The notes: a model not told the origin generated them from the sequence alone. 64,000 nucleotides of DNA from Nothopassalora personata (GCA_033816765.1 CM066288.1:3534001-3598000); one strand, 5' to 3'; numbered from the stretch's first letter, positions 46,206-58,439 are shown. A program made the numbers and translations.

Positions 46206-46889
46206 CTATTCCCACCCACTCCCTCTATTGACTCTCTCAGCTTCCTCGCCCATCCTCTTCATCCACCTCTCGACCAACTCTTTATTCTCAGCTTCCAACT
46301 TCTCACTTCTCTGCTCCGCCATGTTCAACTGGAGCTGCAGCGCTACCATCTCATCTTGCGCTGTCTCTACTAGTCTCGCCTTTCCTCTGATCTCCTCCTC
46401 GCGATCTCGCAGCTTGCGCTCTACAGCGGCTTTCTGGGCTGCGAGTTGGGCGATTTGACTCGTCGATTGCTTCTGTGTTGTTTGCAGGGCGGAGAGCGCG
46501 GAGGCGAGCTCGGACACTTGGGCTTGGAGTGTCGAGCGGGCTTTTTGCGTTGTTGCTAGGTCCGTGCGGAGCGTGTTGAGGAGGTCTGGAGGGTCTGAGG
46601 GCGTTGCGGTGCGTTTGGGTGGGAGTGGGGAGGAGGGTTTGGATGGGGTTGTGTCCTGAGTTTGGCTGTGAGTGGAAGCTGCTGCTGCTGCTGCTGTGCG
46701 GTCGGCGAGCTTTGTGTCTGTGGAGTATTAGCGTATACACGGACTATTGATACACTGGCGAGTGAATGGGAATGAGAATGGGAATGGGAATGGCAATGGC
46801 GTACATGCATCTATGTATGGTTTGTGAGCTTGTTCGCGAGCATCTCGGACGTCGAGAGCGGCTGAGTATTGCTCGATCCAGTCGCTCAT
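46206..46889 (-). CDS. atg16: Autophagy protein Atg16
   Basis: Exons are 46889..46805 and 46717..46206, with an 87-bp intron (GTACGC..CACAG). The junction reads YIDAYTKLADRTAA, the typical Atg16 sequence. The 198-residue product fits fungal Atg16 length. The N-terminus (MSDWIEQYSAALDVRDARE) is the Atg5-binding helix. After a Ser/Pro/Thr linker, residues about 90-190 form a coiled coil ending in the conserved LVERWMKRMGEEAERVN motif. Atg16 dimerises through this coil and scaffolds Atg12-Atg5, which promotes Atg8 lipidation at the phagophore. The intron contains a GGGAAT-type tandem repeat on the plus strand (about 46765-46795). Confidence 0.87.
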
Positions 46890-49489
46890 GGTATATCTAT
46901 GTCGTGCTTATGGTACTTCCTGTTTGTCGGGTGCATGCTATGCATCGTGAGGGCTTGTCCATGAAATAAGAATGTTGATTGCTGTTTGAGCTCATCGCAT
47001 GTGATTGGCAAGGGAGCTCGATGTGGCTAGCGGGGTTCGAGGTGACTTCTTCAACCTTCCAACGCTGCTACCATCATTATTGCCATTAACATCTGGAGGC
47101 GACATGTACAATTCGGTGCTTCATACCGACACAGCTCATTCTCATCACTCCCTCTGACATGCCAATATGCAGAGCACTGAATCTACATGTGACTTAGCAC
47201 TCAGTAGACGCTTCTGTGCGCTACCAGCACTTCACAACTACGACTCGTCTATCGCGATACACCTGATAGCTTTCCACCACCGCTGCAGAACGGACTTTTG
47301 GATGCCGCCACAAGACAGATAGGCCTCATTGCGGTGACATTTTGACACTCTTGACAGCGACGACTTTATTTATACTTTGAGCCATTTTGCACCCCGAATC
47401 TGACCTCGTGAACGAAAGCAGCTTTCCTGTACAGTATCTGCAAGCTTCGATAGCGATTAGCCTAGGTCGTGGGTACATCATACGCCGACAGACGACGTAA
47501 CTGAACACCGAACTTGACCTGATCACGACATGGACGACAGGATACCTTGCTCCGACATCGTTGCACAGGCGGTCCATCGTGTATGGCTTAGCTTTGCCGA
47601 CGAAGGGTTCAGAGGCATGTCGCAGCTCGTTTCTGAACGCGGCAACGACAGCCTCGCTCCAGCGTTTCCCCGAATGGCCCACTTCAAACAGGCACAGCCG
47701 AGAACACTGGCCGCACACGTTGCGTGGGATCGCGAGTTGACCGGGATGGCTATGTCGATGGAGCTACAGCCGGACAAAAGTCTCAGGAGAACGCAATAGC
47801 TAATTGAGAACAGAAGATATCTGCACATTTGTAGCCTCGCCCCGTTGTGGATACGATACGTGAGCAGCTGTCTCGGGAAGTGGACGTGGGCATCCGATTA
47901 TTGATTCATGGATGTTGTGGAAAGACGCCGACAAGTTGATATCCGGGGCGGGGATACATCTCGAAATTCTATACTTTCTTGCTTCCACCATGGAGGAGAT
48001 TAGGCTCGGTACCGGAGTCACCTTCGCATAGTGTCGAATGTTCGCGCACTGCTTGAGCCAGCGGAAGTTGTGGAGGACTTCGCATGTCGGGCGATCAAGG
48101 TTTTGACAAGCGAGATCGTGGCGTTCACGGCAAGCACACCCGTGAAGCTTGTTTGAACCCTCCACAACGAACAGACCCGTGATCAATGTTTATGGACCAG
48201 ACCAGCGCGCAGGTGTGATGGAGTCGTCGCATCGGACTCGCTTGAGCGTTTCGAATATCTGATAATAACCCTCTGGAGGCGAGGAAGTCGCGGCCTTGGT
48301 CATCGAGGCTGTGTTGCAGACACGATGCTCCATGCGCTGCTGCGGGTTTCGGGACAGACACATGGCAAGCATGAAAATCGCGGCAAATGCGGCCTCGTTG
48401 CTGACCAAATCATGTTTCTATGCTTTCTCTGATACGCGGATCCTCCACACCGACAAGTCTGTCCCTAGGCTGCGATCGTTGTTTACCTTGACAACGACAT
48501 TTGGTAGTGTCTGGCTCAAGCATGCATCGCCTTGGTCAAGCCTTTGCCGTGAGACAGAGCCGCGCCCGTAGTGACTACGATCTTGAAGTCTTTGTGCTTC
48601 GCTTGTCCTCGACAGCACGGTCGAAATATCCCTTTCAAACTCACCCCTTTGCAGTCCTGGAGGTGCTTGGGAGTCTTCGGCAGAGGCCTCTAGTCGCTCG
48701 ACAAATTGCTGTCAAATGGAGAATGGCAAGGGTCGCAGCCAATGAAGCCCTTGACTTATGCCAGAAAATTAGTGGGATCTACGAGCAAGATGCGTTCGCG
48801 CTAATCTGCCATCGCTAAGCCATTTTGAGTTGTGGTTGATCCACGTTCATGATCCGTGCAGCACCCTGATCAATGCTCTGATTGGCTTTGTCCCCCTGCA
48901 GGCTTACAACTTTGAACTTGGTCGATACAAGCGCAGTCCGTTACCGATGCACCTATTGAGCTGCAAAGGGCTGCGTGGCGAGATATTACTGATACTCCAC
49001 CAAGTTTTTGACATGGAACCGCCCATGGAGTTTGGCACAATTTCTCCATGGCACAAAACTGGGTCAAAGTCAGCCAGCCGCCAGTGACGACTCAGGAAAA
49101 TGTGGGCTCTCACGTTGCAACGGCCGATGAAGCGCTTCTCACTCCTTCGTTCACGGTGAATGCTCTACTTTCGACTAGTGCTGTGGAAAATTGATTGGTT
49201 ACTTTTCATGTGCTTGCTGTGCTTGCGTCCCATCTTCGCTGCGCGGTCGCGCAAACCGAGAAGGAAGCCGACATGCGACGATATCGCAGCTCAGCACGGC
49301 CTCGTGTGCCAGGCGAGCCAGGCTGCCAGCAGGCGTCCCATTACCGGGTCCTCCAAACGTGGCCGTTATTCATTTAAGGCACCCCTTCCCTACTTTATCG
49401 AATTCTGCTCAGCTTCGCAGCCTCAAATATTCGAAGACGATCAAGTCGCAACTTCATAGCTCTTGCAACGTCCCTAGGCGCTGTCCAGC
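46890..49489. other. Long intergenic region; no supported gene
   Basis: These 2.6 kb carry only short overlapping frames. Two might be relics: a minus frame at 47800-48186 with spaced Cys residues (CACRERHDLACQNLDRPTC), and a plus frame at 48501-48818. Neither has a domain I can name, nor obvious intron-exon continuity. The promoters of ATG16 and the sugar transporter must lie at its two ends. Confidence 0.45.
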
Positions 49490-51263
49490 ATGAAGACGTT
49501 CGGCAATGTCTATCTCATTGCAGCCATCTCCATGTAAGTTCAGAGACCCGCTGTCTGCGCGAGCAAGGTGACTGACTTCAATATAGCATTGGAGGTGGTC
49601 TGTTCGGTTTCGACATCTCGTCAATGAGCGCCATCATCGCCACTGACTCATATCTCTGCTACTTCAACCAAGGCCCGAAAGAATGCGTTGGCCCGACGGC
49701 GAACGTTCAAGGAGGCATCACTGCCTCTATGGCAGGCGGTTCTTGGCTCGCCTCGCTGTTCTCTGGATTCCTCTCCGATGCTCTGGGTCGCAAGCGCACT
49801 ATCATGATTGGCGCGGTGATCTGGGTGATTGGCTGTATCATCGTTGCTGCCGCCCAGAACATCCCAATGCTGATAGTCGGCCGTATCATCAACGGTTTCT
49901 GCGTGGGTATCTGCTCGGCCCAGGTGCCTGTCTACATTACCGAGATCGCTACACCAGCCAAGCGTGGCCGCCTTGTCGGCGCACAGCAATGGGCCATTAC
50001 CTGGGGAATCATGATCATGTTCTACATCTCCTACGGATGCGGCTTCATCAAGGGCACGGCCTCCTTCCGAGTACCGTGGGCACTGCAGATGATCCCAGCA
50101 ATTATCCTCTTCTTCGGTATGATCTTTCTCCCGGAGTCACCTAGATGGCTGGCGGCCAAGGATAAGTGGGAGGAATGCGAGCAGGTGCTCATTCTCACAC
50201 ACGGCCACGGTGATCCCGACTCTCCATGGGTTGCCCGGGAATTCGAGGAGATCAAGGAGTGGCTTGAGATCGAGCGTCAAAGCAAGCAGATCAGCTACTT
50301 TGAGCTCTTTTCGCCGAAGTACATTAACCGCACGCACATTGGCTTATTCACGCAAATATGGTCGCAACTAACGGGCATGAACGTCATGAGTAAGTTACAT
50401 CCACCATTATCGACCCCTGCTATGCTAATCATACAGTGTACTATATCACCTACGTCTTCACCATGGCCGGTCTGACCGGCAACACCCTGCTGGTGTCCTC
50501 TTCGATCCAATACGTGATCAATGTAGTCATGACTGTGCCGGCTCTTATCTTCGTTGATCGTGTTGGACGACGACCTCTACTCCTTCTAGGCTCGACTCTA
50601 ATGGCCACATGGCTCTTCGCCAATGCTGGCATCTTAGCTGTCTACGGAACCGACCCAGGCCCAAATGGTGTCGACGGCATCAAGGAGGCGTCGGTTAAGG
50701 TCACCGGTGCAGCTTCCAAAGCCGTCATCGCCTGCTCATACCTCTTCGTCGCTTCCTACGCGCCTACCTGGGGTCCAGTGTCATGGGTGTAAGTGAATTG
50801 GAGGATGCCATACATGTTCCCATGTCTCAGACATCTGCTGACCTTGATTCTCCCTTTTAGGTACCCCAGTGAGCTGTACCCCAACCAACTCCGCGGCAGA
50901 GCCGTAGCACTCGCAACATCCGGAAATTGGGCCTTCAACTTCGCACTAGGCTACTTCGTCCCACCTGCTTTCATCAACATCACGTGGAAGACCTACATCG
51001 TCTTCGCCGTCTTCTGCGTGGCGATGACGATCCACGTCTTCTTCATCTTCCCGGAGACGGCGGGCAAGCCTCTTGAAGAGGTCACTGAGATGTTCGAGGA
51101 TCCCAATGGGATTAAGTATCTGGGGACTCCGGCGTGGAAGACGGAGAGTAGCTTCAAGAAGGCTGAGGCTATGGAGCGGGGAGTGGGGCTGTCGGAGAAG
51201 AAGCTTGATGATGAGCATTCGCCGGAGAGGCATGAGGTGGTTGAGGCGAAGATGGATGTGTAG
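49490..51263 (+). CDS. MFS sugar (hexose) transporter
   Basis: Four exons (49490..49533, 49587..50389, 50437..50788, 50861..51263) with introns of 53, 47 and 72 bp encode 533 residues. Sugar-porter signatures are present in order: GGGLFGFDISSMSA in helix 1, GRKRTIMIGA after helix 2, VPVYITEIATPAKRG, PESPRWL at the end of helix 6, VDRVGRRPL in the second half, and PETAGKPLEE after helix 12. A short cytosolic tail follows. These motifs place it among fungal monosaccharide transporters in the plasma membrane, probably proton-coupled or facilitative glucose carriers; exact substrate cannot be read. No neighbouring sugar-metabolism genes are seen. Confidence 0.85.
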
Positions 51264-51649
51264 ATGTGCGTGTGATGTTGGAGTGTAGATATGATGGACC
51301 TAAAGAGTGACGTGAAAGGTCTTATGCTCCGATTCCTGTATCTTCTGTTCGGTTCAGTAGTCTTCTTGTGCGTCCGGCCCCGGCGAGTATCTCACAAAGT
51401 GATCGCGAGCGTTTGACGACTGTGGCCGAAGACACCAATTGCAAAGTGCGCCACAAATGTCTTTCGACAGTGGAGCGCTCTTGCTGCGTATGGGACTCAG
51501 ATTCAGGGAATTTGCGTGCCCATAGTACTCTACCATAGTGTCTGTGAAAGACATTGATGTGTCAAACGGCTTCGTGTCATTTGGCCAGAGTTGTCTCGGT
51601 TCTACAAAAGTGCTGTACAGGGCGACAATGTCGTCTGTCGTTGCATACA
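51264..51649. other. Convergent intergenic region
   Basis: 386 bp between the stop codons of the transporter and uL4m. A 98-codon minus frame (51354-51650) lies here but has no recognisable feature and runs into the uL4m stop; it is not annotated. Confidence 0.55.
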
Positions 51650-52684
51650 CTACGCCAACGACTCTGCTTGTATGCCCGTCGATTCAGCCGTAAGAAATTC
51701 CCAAGCACTCAATTTCTGCCTTGGGCCCAGATCACTTTCATGCTCCTGAAGCATAGCCTCCAACGCAGTCCTCTCAACCACAACTCTACCAGTCTCCAGC
51801 AGATCCTTAACATCCACCCACTCCACCTCTAACGCTCTCGCATGTCTATGCATATTATCGCCCTCAAGAGCACTGAATAAGCCCTCCCTCCTCTCATCCG
51901 TCACAAACAACGTCTTCCCACCTTCCCTCCCCAATCCATTCCACTTCAACACATCCCTCACATACCGCTCCAAACTACTCTCACTCACGCCCGGCACATC
52001 AATCTCGCTATCCGTCACAATCAACTCCCCCGTCTTGTACCTATAGCTCAACGCCGTCCTCCACGCCAAGTCGTACATCTTCCTAGGTAGCTCCGTGCTA
52101 AAATCTCTCGGCTTGGGACCAAAGGCTACGCCACCACCTCGCAACATAGGAGACTTCTTGTCACCCAGACGGGCGCTTCCTGTGCCTTTTTGCGGGCGGA
52201 TCTTCTTGTTGCTGCCGTGGACTTCGCTGCGCCACTTTGTGTTGGCGGAACCTTGACGAGTGGCGTCGCCTTCGTAGATGACGGCTTTGTGGAGGACGTC
52301 TTTTCGCAGTGGGAGGCTGAGGTGCGTTGGGGGGTAGCTGGTGAAGCCGACTGGTTCTAGGGAGGGGAAGGTGTAGAGAGTGCATTGGGCTGGTTTGAGG
52401 AATGGGTTCTGTGGTGGGCCTTGGTCTGGATGCTGCGATGTTGGTTTGTGAGAGGGTGACGGCGGCGGTGGCGGTACTGCGACTCTGTCTCCGAGTGATG
52501 GCTGTGTAGGCGTTGAGCGGAGATCGGTTTCGTTGTAGGACTGCGAGAGGGTTGCTCCTGGCAGAGGTGCGACTGTCGCCATTGATCGCGTGAGGCATGG
52601 CTGGAACTGTCGCGCTGGCTGCTCGTAGGCGCGAAAGCCATTGCAGAGGTGCTTCGCAGGCACTGCCGCTCGTTTCGATGCCAT
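51650..52684 (-). CDS. Mitochondrial large-subunit ribosomal protein uL4m (YmL6)
   Basis: The 344-residue product starts MASKRAAVPAKHLCNGF; the frame is open further upstream but that part is low-complexity leader. The N-terminus is basic with few acidic residues, fitting a mitochondrial presequence, and is followed by a Pro-rich stretch. The uL4 fold is recognised in LHKAVIYEGDATRQGSANTKWRSEVHGSNKKIRPQKG-type sequence (here KIRPQKGTGSARLGDKKSPMLRGGGVAFGP), the loop that enters the ribosome tunnel region. It assembles into the mitoribosomal large subunit. It is divergent from mL38, with only 145 bp between start codons. Confidence 0.88.
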   Translation of the reverse strand: MASKRAAVPAKHLCNGFRAYEQPARQFQPCLTRSMATVAPLPGATLSQSYNETDLRSTPTQPSLGDRVAVPPPPPSPSHKPTSQHPDQGPPQNPFLKPAQCTLYTFPSLEPVGFTSYPPTHLSLPLRKDVLHKAVIYEGDATRQGSANTKWRSEVHGSNKKIRPQKGTGSARLGDKKSPMLRGGGVAFGPKPRDFSTELPRKMYDLAWRTALSYRYKTGELIVTDSEIDVPGVSESSLERYVRDVLKWNGLGREGGKTLFVTDERREGLFSALEGDNMHRHARALEVEWVDVKDLLETGRVVVERTALEAMLQEHESDLGPRQKLSAWEFLTAESTGIQAESLA

Positions 52685-52829
52685 GGAGATGTGATGGTGT
52701 ATATTTGGGGAGAGACGTCGATGTGGAGGTGGCCTTGAGGGCACTCCCGCTCCGCCGCAAGAAAGTTGAGCTCGGCCGCCTCCATGTCCATGTCCATCTC
52801 CCTGCACGAGACATCACGCTGCCATCGCA
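52685..52829. promoter_or_regulatory. Shared bidirectional promoter of uL4m and mL38
   Basis: Only 145 bp separate the divergent start codons of two mitochondrial ribosomal protein genes. No site can be named with confidence, but such a short shared spacer implies common regulation. Confidence 0.55.
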
Positions 52830-54227
52830 TTGCACTGCACACGTCTCGGCATGGCACTGGAACGAGGCGTCAGGGCGTTAGCGCGATGCCTGCGATGTAC
52901 GCGACATGAGAGAATATCTTTGCCTATCAGGACCTTCACCTCATCTGCAGCACAGCAAAACGCAGAAGTACAGGAATCAACAAGACCGCCCATGGATCCT
53001 TTCAACGTAACGACGCCGAAGCAAGAGAGGAGACTCATGCGCGACCAGAAGAAAGTTCCGGTCGGTTCACGACGAAGAAGAGCAGCGATGCTGAGCAGTC
53101 CAAACATCCCATTCGTTGAACTTCCCTATCAATGCTTCCAGGAAGCACGCAAAGTCCTGCAGGCGGATCGCAGCGAGAGACTCGAGGAGATTCGCGTGAT
53201 GCGTGAACGAATAGCGAGGTTGAGTGACAGGGTCGTGGAAGACGAGACGGAGCAAGCGAAGAAAGAGCATCAGTTACGTTCCATGAGGCATCGTTTGGAG
53301 AACCTCAAGATTCAAGCAGACATTAGCGATCCAATCGTGAAGAAGAGATTTGAAGACGGACAGGGTGAGACGAGGAGTACCCGCAGTATCGTTCCGTGCT
53401 GACATATTCCAGGCGACATGAGCAAGCCCATCTACAGATACCTTGCCGACAAGGACTGGCGATCGTACAAACGCACCATGCTCATGCAGCGTATAAAGCA
53501 AATGAATGTCACCCCAGACGTGCTGGCAAAGATTGACCCAGTGGTGGAGACGATCCTCTCCTTTCCAGCTCCAGGGAGGACCAAGCGAAGGCGCGTGGTA
53601 CAACATGGCGACTTCGTTGATTCACGGATATCAGAAACAGCGCCACAGCTACAGATTCGCAAATTCAACAAGGGGGAGAAACTCTACACCATTGCCGTCG
53701 TCAATTCCGACGTGCCCAACGTCGAGAAAGATGGCTTCGACTACAGATGCCACTTTCTCGCCTGCAACATTCCGATCTCACCGACCAACAGCTTTGTTCA
53801 TCTTGGGAAGCTCGACCAGGACAAACAGGTAGTACTTCCATGGCTACCTGCGTATGCCCAGAAGGGAGCACCGTACCAAAGGATGAGCATATGGGTGCTG
53901 GAACAGCCACCAGCAGAGGAAGTAGCAGCTGGCTCAGGCGAAGTGGCGCCATCGAAGGTCATCAACCTGCCCGAAGCCACATCACAATCGGAAGGCAACA
54001 CCAAGTTCAATCCCAAGCACTACACGCGCGATAAGTTCTCACTTCGCAGCTTGCGTGATCGTTATCTCCTGAAGCCTGTTGGCGTCGACTTGTTCCGAAC
54101 GCAATGGGACGAAGGCACAGAAGGTGTCATGCGTCGTGCAGGAATTATCGGATGGGATGTGGAGTTCAAGAGGAAGCGCATCGAGCCTTTGCCTTACAAG
54201 AGGCTGGAGGGGGAAAGGTACAGATAG
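52830..54227 (+). CDS. Mitochondrial large-subunit ribosomal protein mL38 (MRPL35 family)
   Basis: Exons 52830..53364 and 53413..54227 are joined across a 48-bp intron (GTGAGA..CCAG); the junction reads FEDGQGDMSKP. The product has 449 residues, or 442 if Met at 52851 is used. An Arg-rich N-terminus suggests mitochondrial import, and a Glu/Arg-rich helical region follows. Residues about 255-400 form a phosphatidylethanolamine-binding-protein-like fold (YTIAVVNSDVPN, CHFLACNIP, YQRMSIWVLEQ), the hallmark of mL38. The C-terminus (FRTQWDEGTEGVMRRAGIIGWDVEFKRK) is also conserved. It belongs to the central protuberance region of the mitoribosome. Confidence 0.86.
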
Positions 54228-54715
54228 ATCGGCCTGTCGCTTTGTATACAATTGTACAGTATCAATGCCGATTCCTCCCAAGTCAACAGGAGTCTTCGTT
54301 CTCGTCCAGAATGGTAGAGACGGAAACACACGTGATGAGCTCACCACGTGGAAGAACGTTACGCCGTAGACCGAGCCACTGGCACTTCGAACGGACAAGG
54401 ATCCGCGATTGCACGCCATTTTTCAAACGTGGACGCCTCAGCATGCAGCGGTCAACGTCTCACGACGAGGATTGCCCGCAGATCTCGCGGGTGGTCCACA
54501 ATCGATACGCCAGCCACCAGTTGCGGTCATAAAAACGAAGCAACACAACGTCTGGACGCTCTTTCTCTTCGTGTCGTGCACAGCATACATGGCCGTGTCG
54601 TAGAACTTGGCGTGTCTTGGATTCATTGGAGGGACCAGAATATCTTGGATGCATCAGAAGAACTAGAAGGAACCATCACATCTTGGACAGCCATTGCACC
54701 GGACCAACATCAATA
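54228..54715. other. Intergenic region
   Basis: About 490 bp between mL38 and the bestrophin-like gene, both on the plus strand. No domain-bearing frame; the 5' extension of the bestrophin frame to 54617 is judged untranslated leader. Confidence 0.5.
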
Positions 54716-55819
54716 ATGCCTCATCCCAATGGCCACCGCAGACCACGACCATCCTTCACCGAGCGCTTACCAACCTTTCCCTCCTACTACTCAACCCGCA
54801 AGAAACCTCGTCGCTGGCCCCTAGTACTCCGCTTCATCAAAGGCGCCATCCACATCGACATCGCCCTGCCCGTCCTGCTCCATGCCCTCTTCGCCACCGC
54901 AATCTGCTACTGGGATTCCCGCAAATCCGGCCACCTCTCCATCCCCTCGCCCGTAATCCCCTCCCTCTCCATAGTAGTCGGCCTAATCCTCGTCTTCCGC
55001 AACTCCACCTCGTACGATCGATTCTGGCAAGGGAACCAACTCATCACCACAATCTCCACAAACATCCGGAACCTCACCAGATCCTTCTTGGCGTGCAGCT
55101 ACAACTATCGCGGGCCCGCGCCGACGGACGCAGAGAGAGCGGATACGGAGCGGACTGTGCGGATTCTGTTGGCGTTGATTTATGCGGCGAAGAACCATTT
55201 GAGGGCGGAGTGGGGGCAGACGTTGCCGCCGATTCTGTTGCCTAGGACGGCGGAGGTGGAGCGGGCGAGGAGGCAGAGTACGAGTGTTTTCAAGCCCGAG
55301 TATGATGATTTGTTGCCTGCGGGGACGAGGGGGTATGAAGAGGCTGGGTTGGGGCTGCTGCTGCAACTTTCGATCCAGGTGGAAGGGTATATCAAGCGGG
55401 GGCATGACCGAGGATGGTTCCACTCGCCGCAAGCTTCGCAGTTGTCCGTGCAGCTGAATACGCTGGTTGCTGCATACGGATCCATGGAGACTATTCACTT
55501 GACGCCGCTACCTGTGGCGTATCTCATCCACCTGCGGCAGGTGCTGGCGCTGTTCTGCTGCGTGCTGCCCTTTGCGCTGGTCGCAGAGATGGGCTGGTGG
55601 TGCATTCCTCTCGTGGCGTTTGTTGCTTTTACCCTATACGGCATCGATGCTATTGGAGCACAGCTAGAGGATCCCTTCGGTTACGATAGAAATGACATCA
55701 AGGTGGATGCAGTCTGTGAGGATATCAGGACGGAGATGACGGTGCTGCTGGACAATTGGCGCAGGGGCGGAGATATGTTTCCTGCGAGAGATGCGGTGGT
55801 GCCTAACTCATCTTCCTAA
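54716..55819 (+). CDS. Bestrophin-like (UPF0187) anion channel family protein
   Basis: The single-exon gene encodes 367 residues from MPHPNGHRRPRPSF; this start is preferred because the upstream extension lacks conserved features. Hydrophobic segments lie at about residues 45-70, 80-95, 270-290 and 295-315. The bestrophin motif in the second segment is clear (GLILVFRNSTSYDRFWQGN), as is the C-terminal IDAIGAQLEDPFGYDRNDIKVD, which matches the conserved DPFG region near the calcium clasp of bestrophins. Family members form pentameric chloride channels; fungal ones are little studied and may lie in plasma or internal membranes. It converges on the receptor gene, with 52 bp between stops. Confidence 0.82.
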   Translation: MPHPNGHRRPRPSFTERLPTFPSYYSTRKKPRRWPLVLRFIKGAIHIDIALPVLLHALFATAICYWDSRKSGHLSIPSPVIPSLSIVVGLILVFRNSTSYDRFWQGNQLITTISTNIRNLTRSFLACSYNYRGPAPTDAERADTERTVRILLALIYAAKNHLRAEWGQTLPPILLPRTAEVERARRQSTSVFKPEYDDLLPAGTRGYEEAGLGLLLQLSIQVEGYIKRGHDRGWFHSPQASQLSVQLNTLVAAYGSMETIHLTPLPVAYLIHLRQVLALFCCVLPFALVAEMGWWCIPLVAFVAFTLYGIDAIGAQLEDPFGYDRNDIKVDAVCEDIRTEMTVLLDNWRRGGDMFPARDAVVPNSSS

Positions 55820-55871
55820 GGTTACTCCATGACACTGGGAAAGAGACCTGCGGCATTGACCTTGGCATGAA

Positions 55872-57352
55872 TCATCTAGCTATCTCCTCACTATCACGCC
55901 TCCGCGCGGCCTTCTCATCTACAATGATCTCGTCCAAGCCGTCCACGGTCGAGCCAGTATTGTTCGGTCGCATCATCAAATTGCTCTGACGACTGAGTCG
56001 CGTATGCTCAATCGCCCAGCTCGTATAGTCCTCCGCATTGGTAATCTTGAGAGTGGGTACTCGCTCACGCAGTTCGATCTGTGTTGAACCTCTCGACATC
56101 AATTCCATATCCCGGCTGTCCCTCACGATCACTGGTGACGGGTATGCTACACCATGCACGCCACTTTCCAACTCTTTCAGATCATGAAAGCCTCTACTGT
56201 GACGCTCCGTCTTGATTGACGAAATCATCACTGAATTTCGTGTGAGCTCCCTGCTTCCTTGGGCATAGTCACTGCTACTGCTTGTCATCCTCTTGATGGC
56301 ATCTGCCAGGTATCTGCGGAAGAAGACTCGTAGCGAAGGCGCGCAGGCGCAGATTATCGCAAGCTGGCATTCGACGATTGACCAGGCGAAGAGCTCGAAG
56401 CCAACCCAGGTAGAGTCGTGGGCAACCTCGACCTTCCAGAGGTAGTAGCTTCTGGCGGTACCACAGCCCGTCACTCTGCCATGGTGTCAGCTTAAGGTTC
56501 AAGAGCTGTTCAAACTTGCTTACATCAATCCTGCGGCAAACGTAGCATTCAGAGCAATTTTCTGCCTGCGCGATGCGTCCAGGTTGTAGTGTCTGAGCAT
56601 TAGACAAGGTATCGACACAGCCATCAAGTCGCTGATCATGCTTGCAGCGCCCGCGACAATGACGAAACTTTGCTTGCCATGGAAGCATTTGTAGGCTTTG
56701 ACGTACGTCGGATCATAGGCTAGCCATATGGAGTCCAGTGGCTGACAGTAGCAGAAATATGCCACAGCGAAGGAAATGCCGTAGCACGACGTGAAGGTGA
56801 GAGCTCCTCGCAGCGCCCAGAACCAGCGCCTGTCGATGCTGTCTTTGATCATCCGCCTGTAGAAAAGTAGCACAGAGATCTTGGTGCAGGCAGTACTGAG
56901 CATGAAGAACAACTGGCCGATCCAGCCGGCCTGCAATGTAGAAGTCAGTGACGTTCGCTCATCGGTTCTAAAAGCGCATACTAATGCCGCACCAACTGCC
57001 CATTCCAGTTTCATGTCCCATATGTGGCGATCGATGCCGAAAGACGTAGCGTCCACCCATGCCGAAGCACTGAGTACGATGGAGAACAGCTGCGTGCGAT
57101 TAGTACAGATTTCGGAATTATTTGTAAAGACTGGACAGGTGTACATACCCATCCCAAGAATATCAGCAAGTCGTCCCAGCCAAAAGACCCAGCCTGTCGT
57201 CGGGCTCGTAGCCAGAATCTGCTGGTCAAGAGAATGGTTGAGGTAATTTGCCAGACAAGAATGAAAGTTGGCAGCCAATCTCTAGTCACAGGATCGCTAT
57301 AGTTTGGTTTTGGCCAAGTGGCGAATGCGGATGGCGATAAATTCGAGATCAT
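55872..57352 (-). CDS. Fungal rhodopsin-domain integral membrane protein (PTH11-like receptor)
   Basis: Four exons on the minus strand (57352..57149, 57089..56982, 56930..56524, 56475..55872) with introns of 59, 51 and 48 bp give 440 residues. The 51-bp intron is in frame and could be retained. Seven hydrophobic segments are visible. Family features include a GWDDLLIFLGW motif after helix 2, a FGIDRHIWD loop, FFMLSTACTKISVLLFYRR in helix 3, and YFCYCQPLDSIW in helix 4. The C-terminal 170 residues are cytosolic and Ser/Arg-rich. Proteins of this family (fungal rhodopsin domain) are putative G-protein-coupled or PTH11-like surface receptors; the ligand is unknown. Met at 57352 is used as start because upstream codons look like leader. 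Confidence 0.8.
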
Positions 57353-58439
57353 GTCGACTGGATTTGCGGATAGAGCCTCACAATTCAGAGAAATGCCCGA
57401 TGGTATCAGTTCATGCTCGTCTGCAGTACACCAGCAGGCGCAAGTTGTGCAGGAAGGTGATGGTGACAAGAATACGCGGCTGAACCTCACTATGAATATC
57501 GCAGGCCCAGATGAAAGGTTCGCCAGCGTGACAAAGATGACAAAAATCCAGTCCAGAGTCGAGGATGATAGAACTGTAGATCTGTACGTATGCGAGACCA
57601 GCCTTCAAGACGCATCCAGACCTGCGTAGGTGAATAATTGTCTCCACCATCGTGGATAAGTATTGGGATATATCATTTTTGGGCTCGTCGATGCGGCTAC
57701 GACGCGCAGTTTAGCCGAATTCGTTTCATTTTATTCGACCACAGGCACACAGGAATCTCCCACCCATAATGCAGATGTCTCAAAGCAGACATAGCAAGGC
57801 CCACGTTCGGCGCGTCCTTCGTTTCAGTGGGTATCCAATGCTATGATCGTGAGAAGGAACGCGAATGCTTCTGGTTCTCTTGCGTCGCTCAGAGGTGCAA
57901 GTTCCGGTTGAGGCCGTTGTATCGCAGTGTGCAGATGACAGCAGTCTGGCTGTTACAAAGCTATGCATGATATCTAGACGAGTAGAGCTTGAAGTCAGTA
58001 CCTCGAGAAATGTGATACGTCAACAAACAAACGGAAATCTTTGTCAAGGATGCTCCGGTTCTAGCCACAAGAAGCTAGCTCCAAAGATATAGATGCGGCC
58101 GTACTCCATAGGCAGCCACCAATCTTAGTCATCATTCAAAATTTGATGAGCCCCATAGCACTCCGAAATGCGCATGCCCGCCCGGCGAGGGCTAATAGTA
58201 TATATCTTTCCTGTAGCCGCAGCAATCTTCGGAGGGGCCCACGGTATGAGGGGCCCTAGAGGGAGGGAGGATCTCGTGGGAGGACCCAAGTGCAGCGGAG
58301 GGCTGTGGGTAGGAATTCACCATTTGATGTTATTCGATTGATTAGTCAGACTGGGGGCTGCCCATAGATTTTTCGAAGGAAGATGGAACAGTAGTTCTAA
58401 TCGCGTGAACATTTTCCGCTGGACCAAGATGAAGCAAGA
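57353..58439. other. Intergenic region
   Basis: About 1.1 kb between two divergent genes. A 159-codon minus frame reaching 57490 is only the upstream extension of the receptor frame. Near 58236-58260 two GGGGCCC-type blocks lie close together. No gene is supported. Confidence 0.5.

Noticed and set aside
47800..48408. Minus-strand Cys-containing frames as a secreted protein gene
   Set aside because: No convincing signal peptide, splice continuity or family motif; left as unassigned intergenic DNA.
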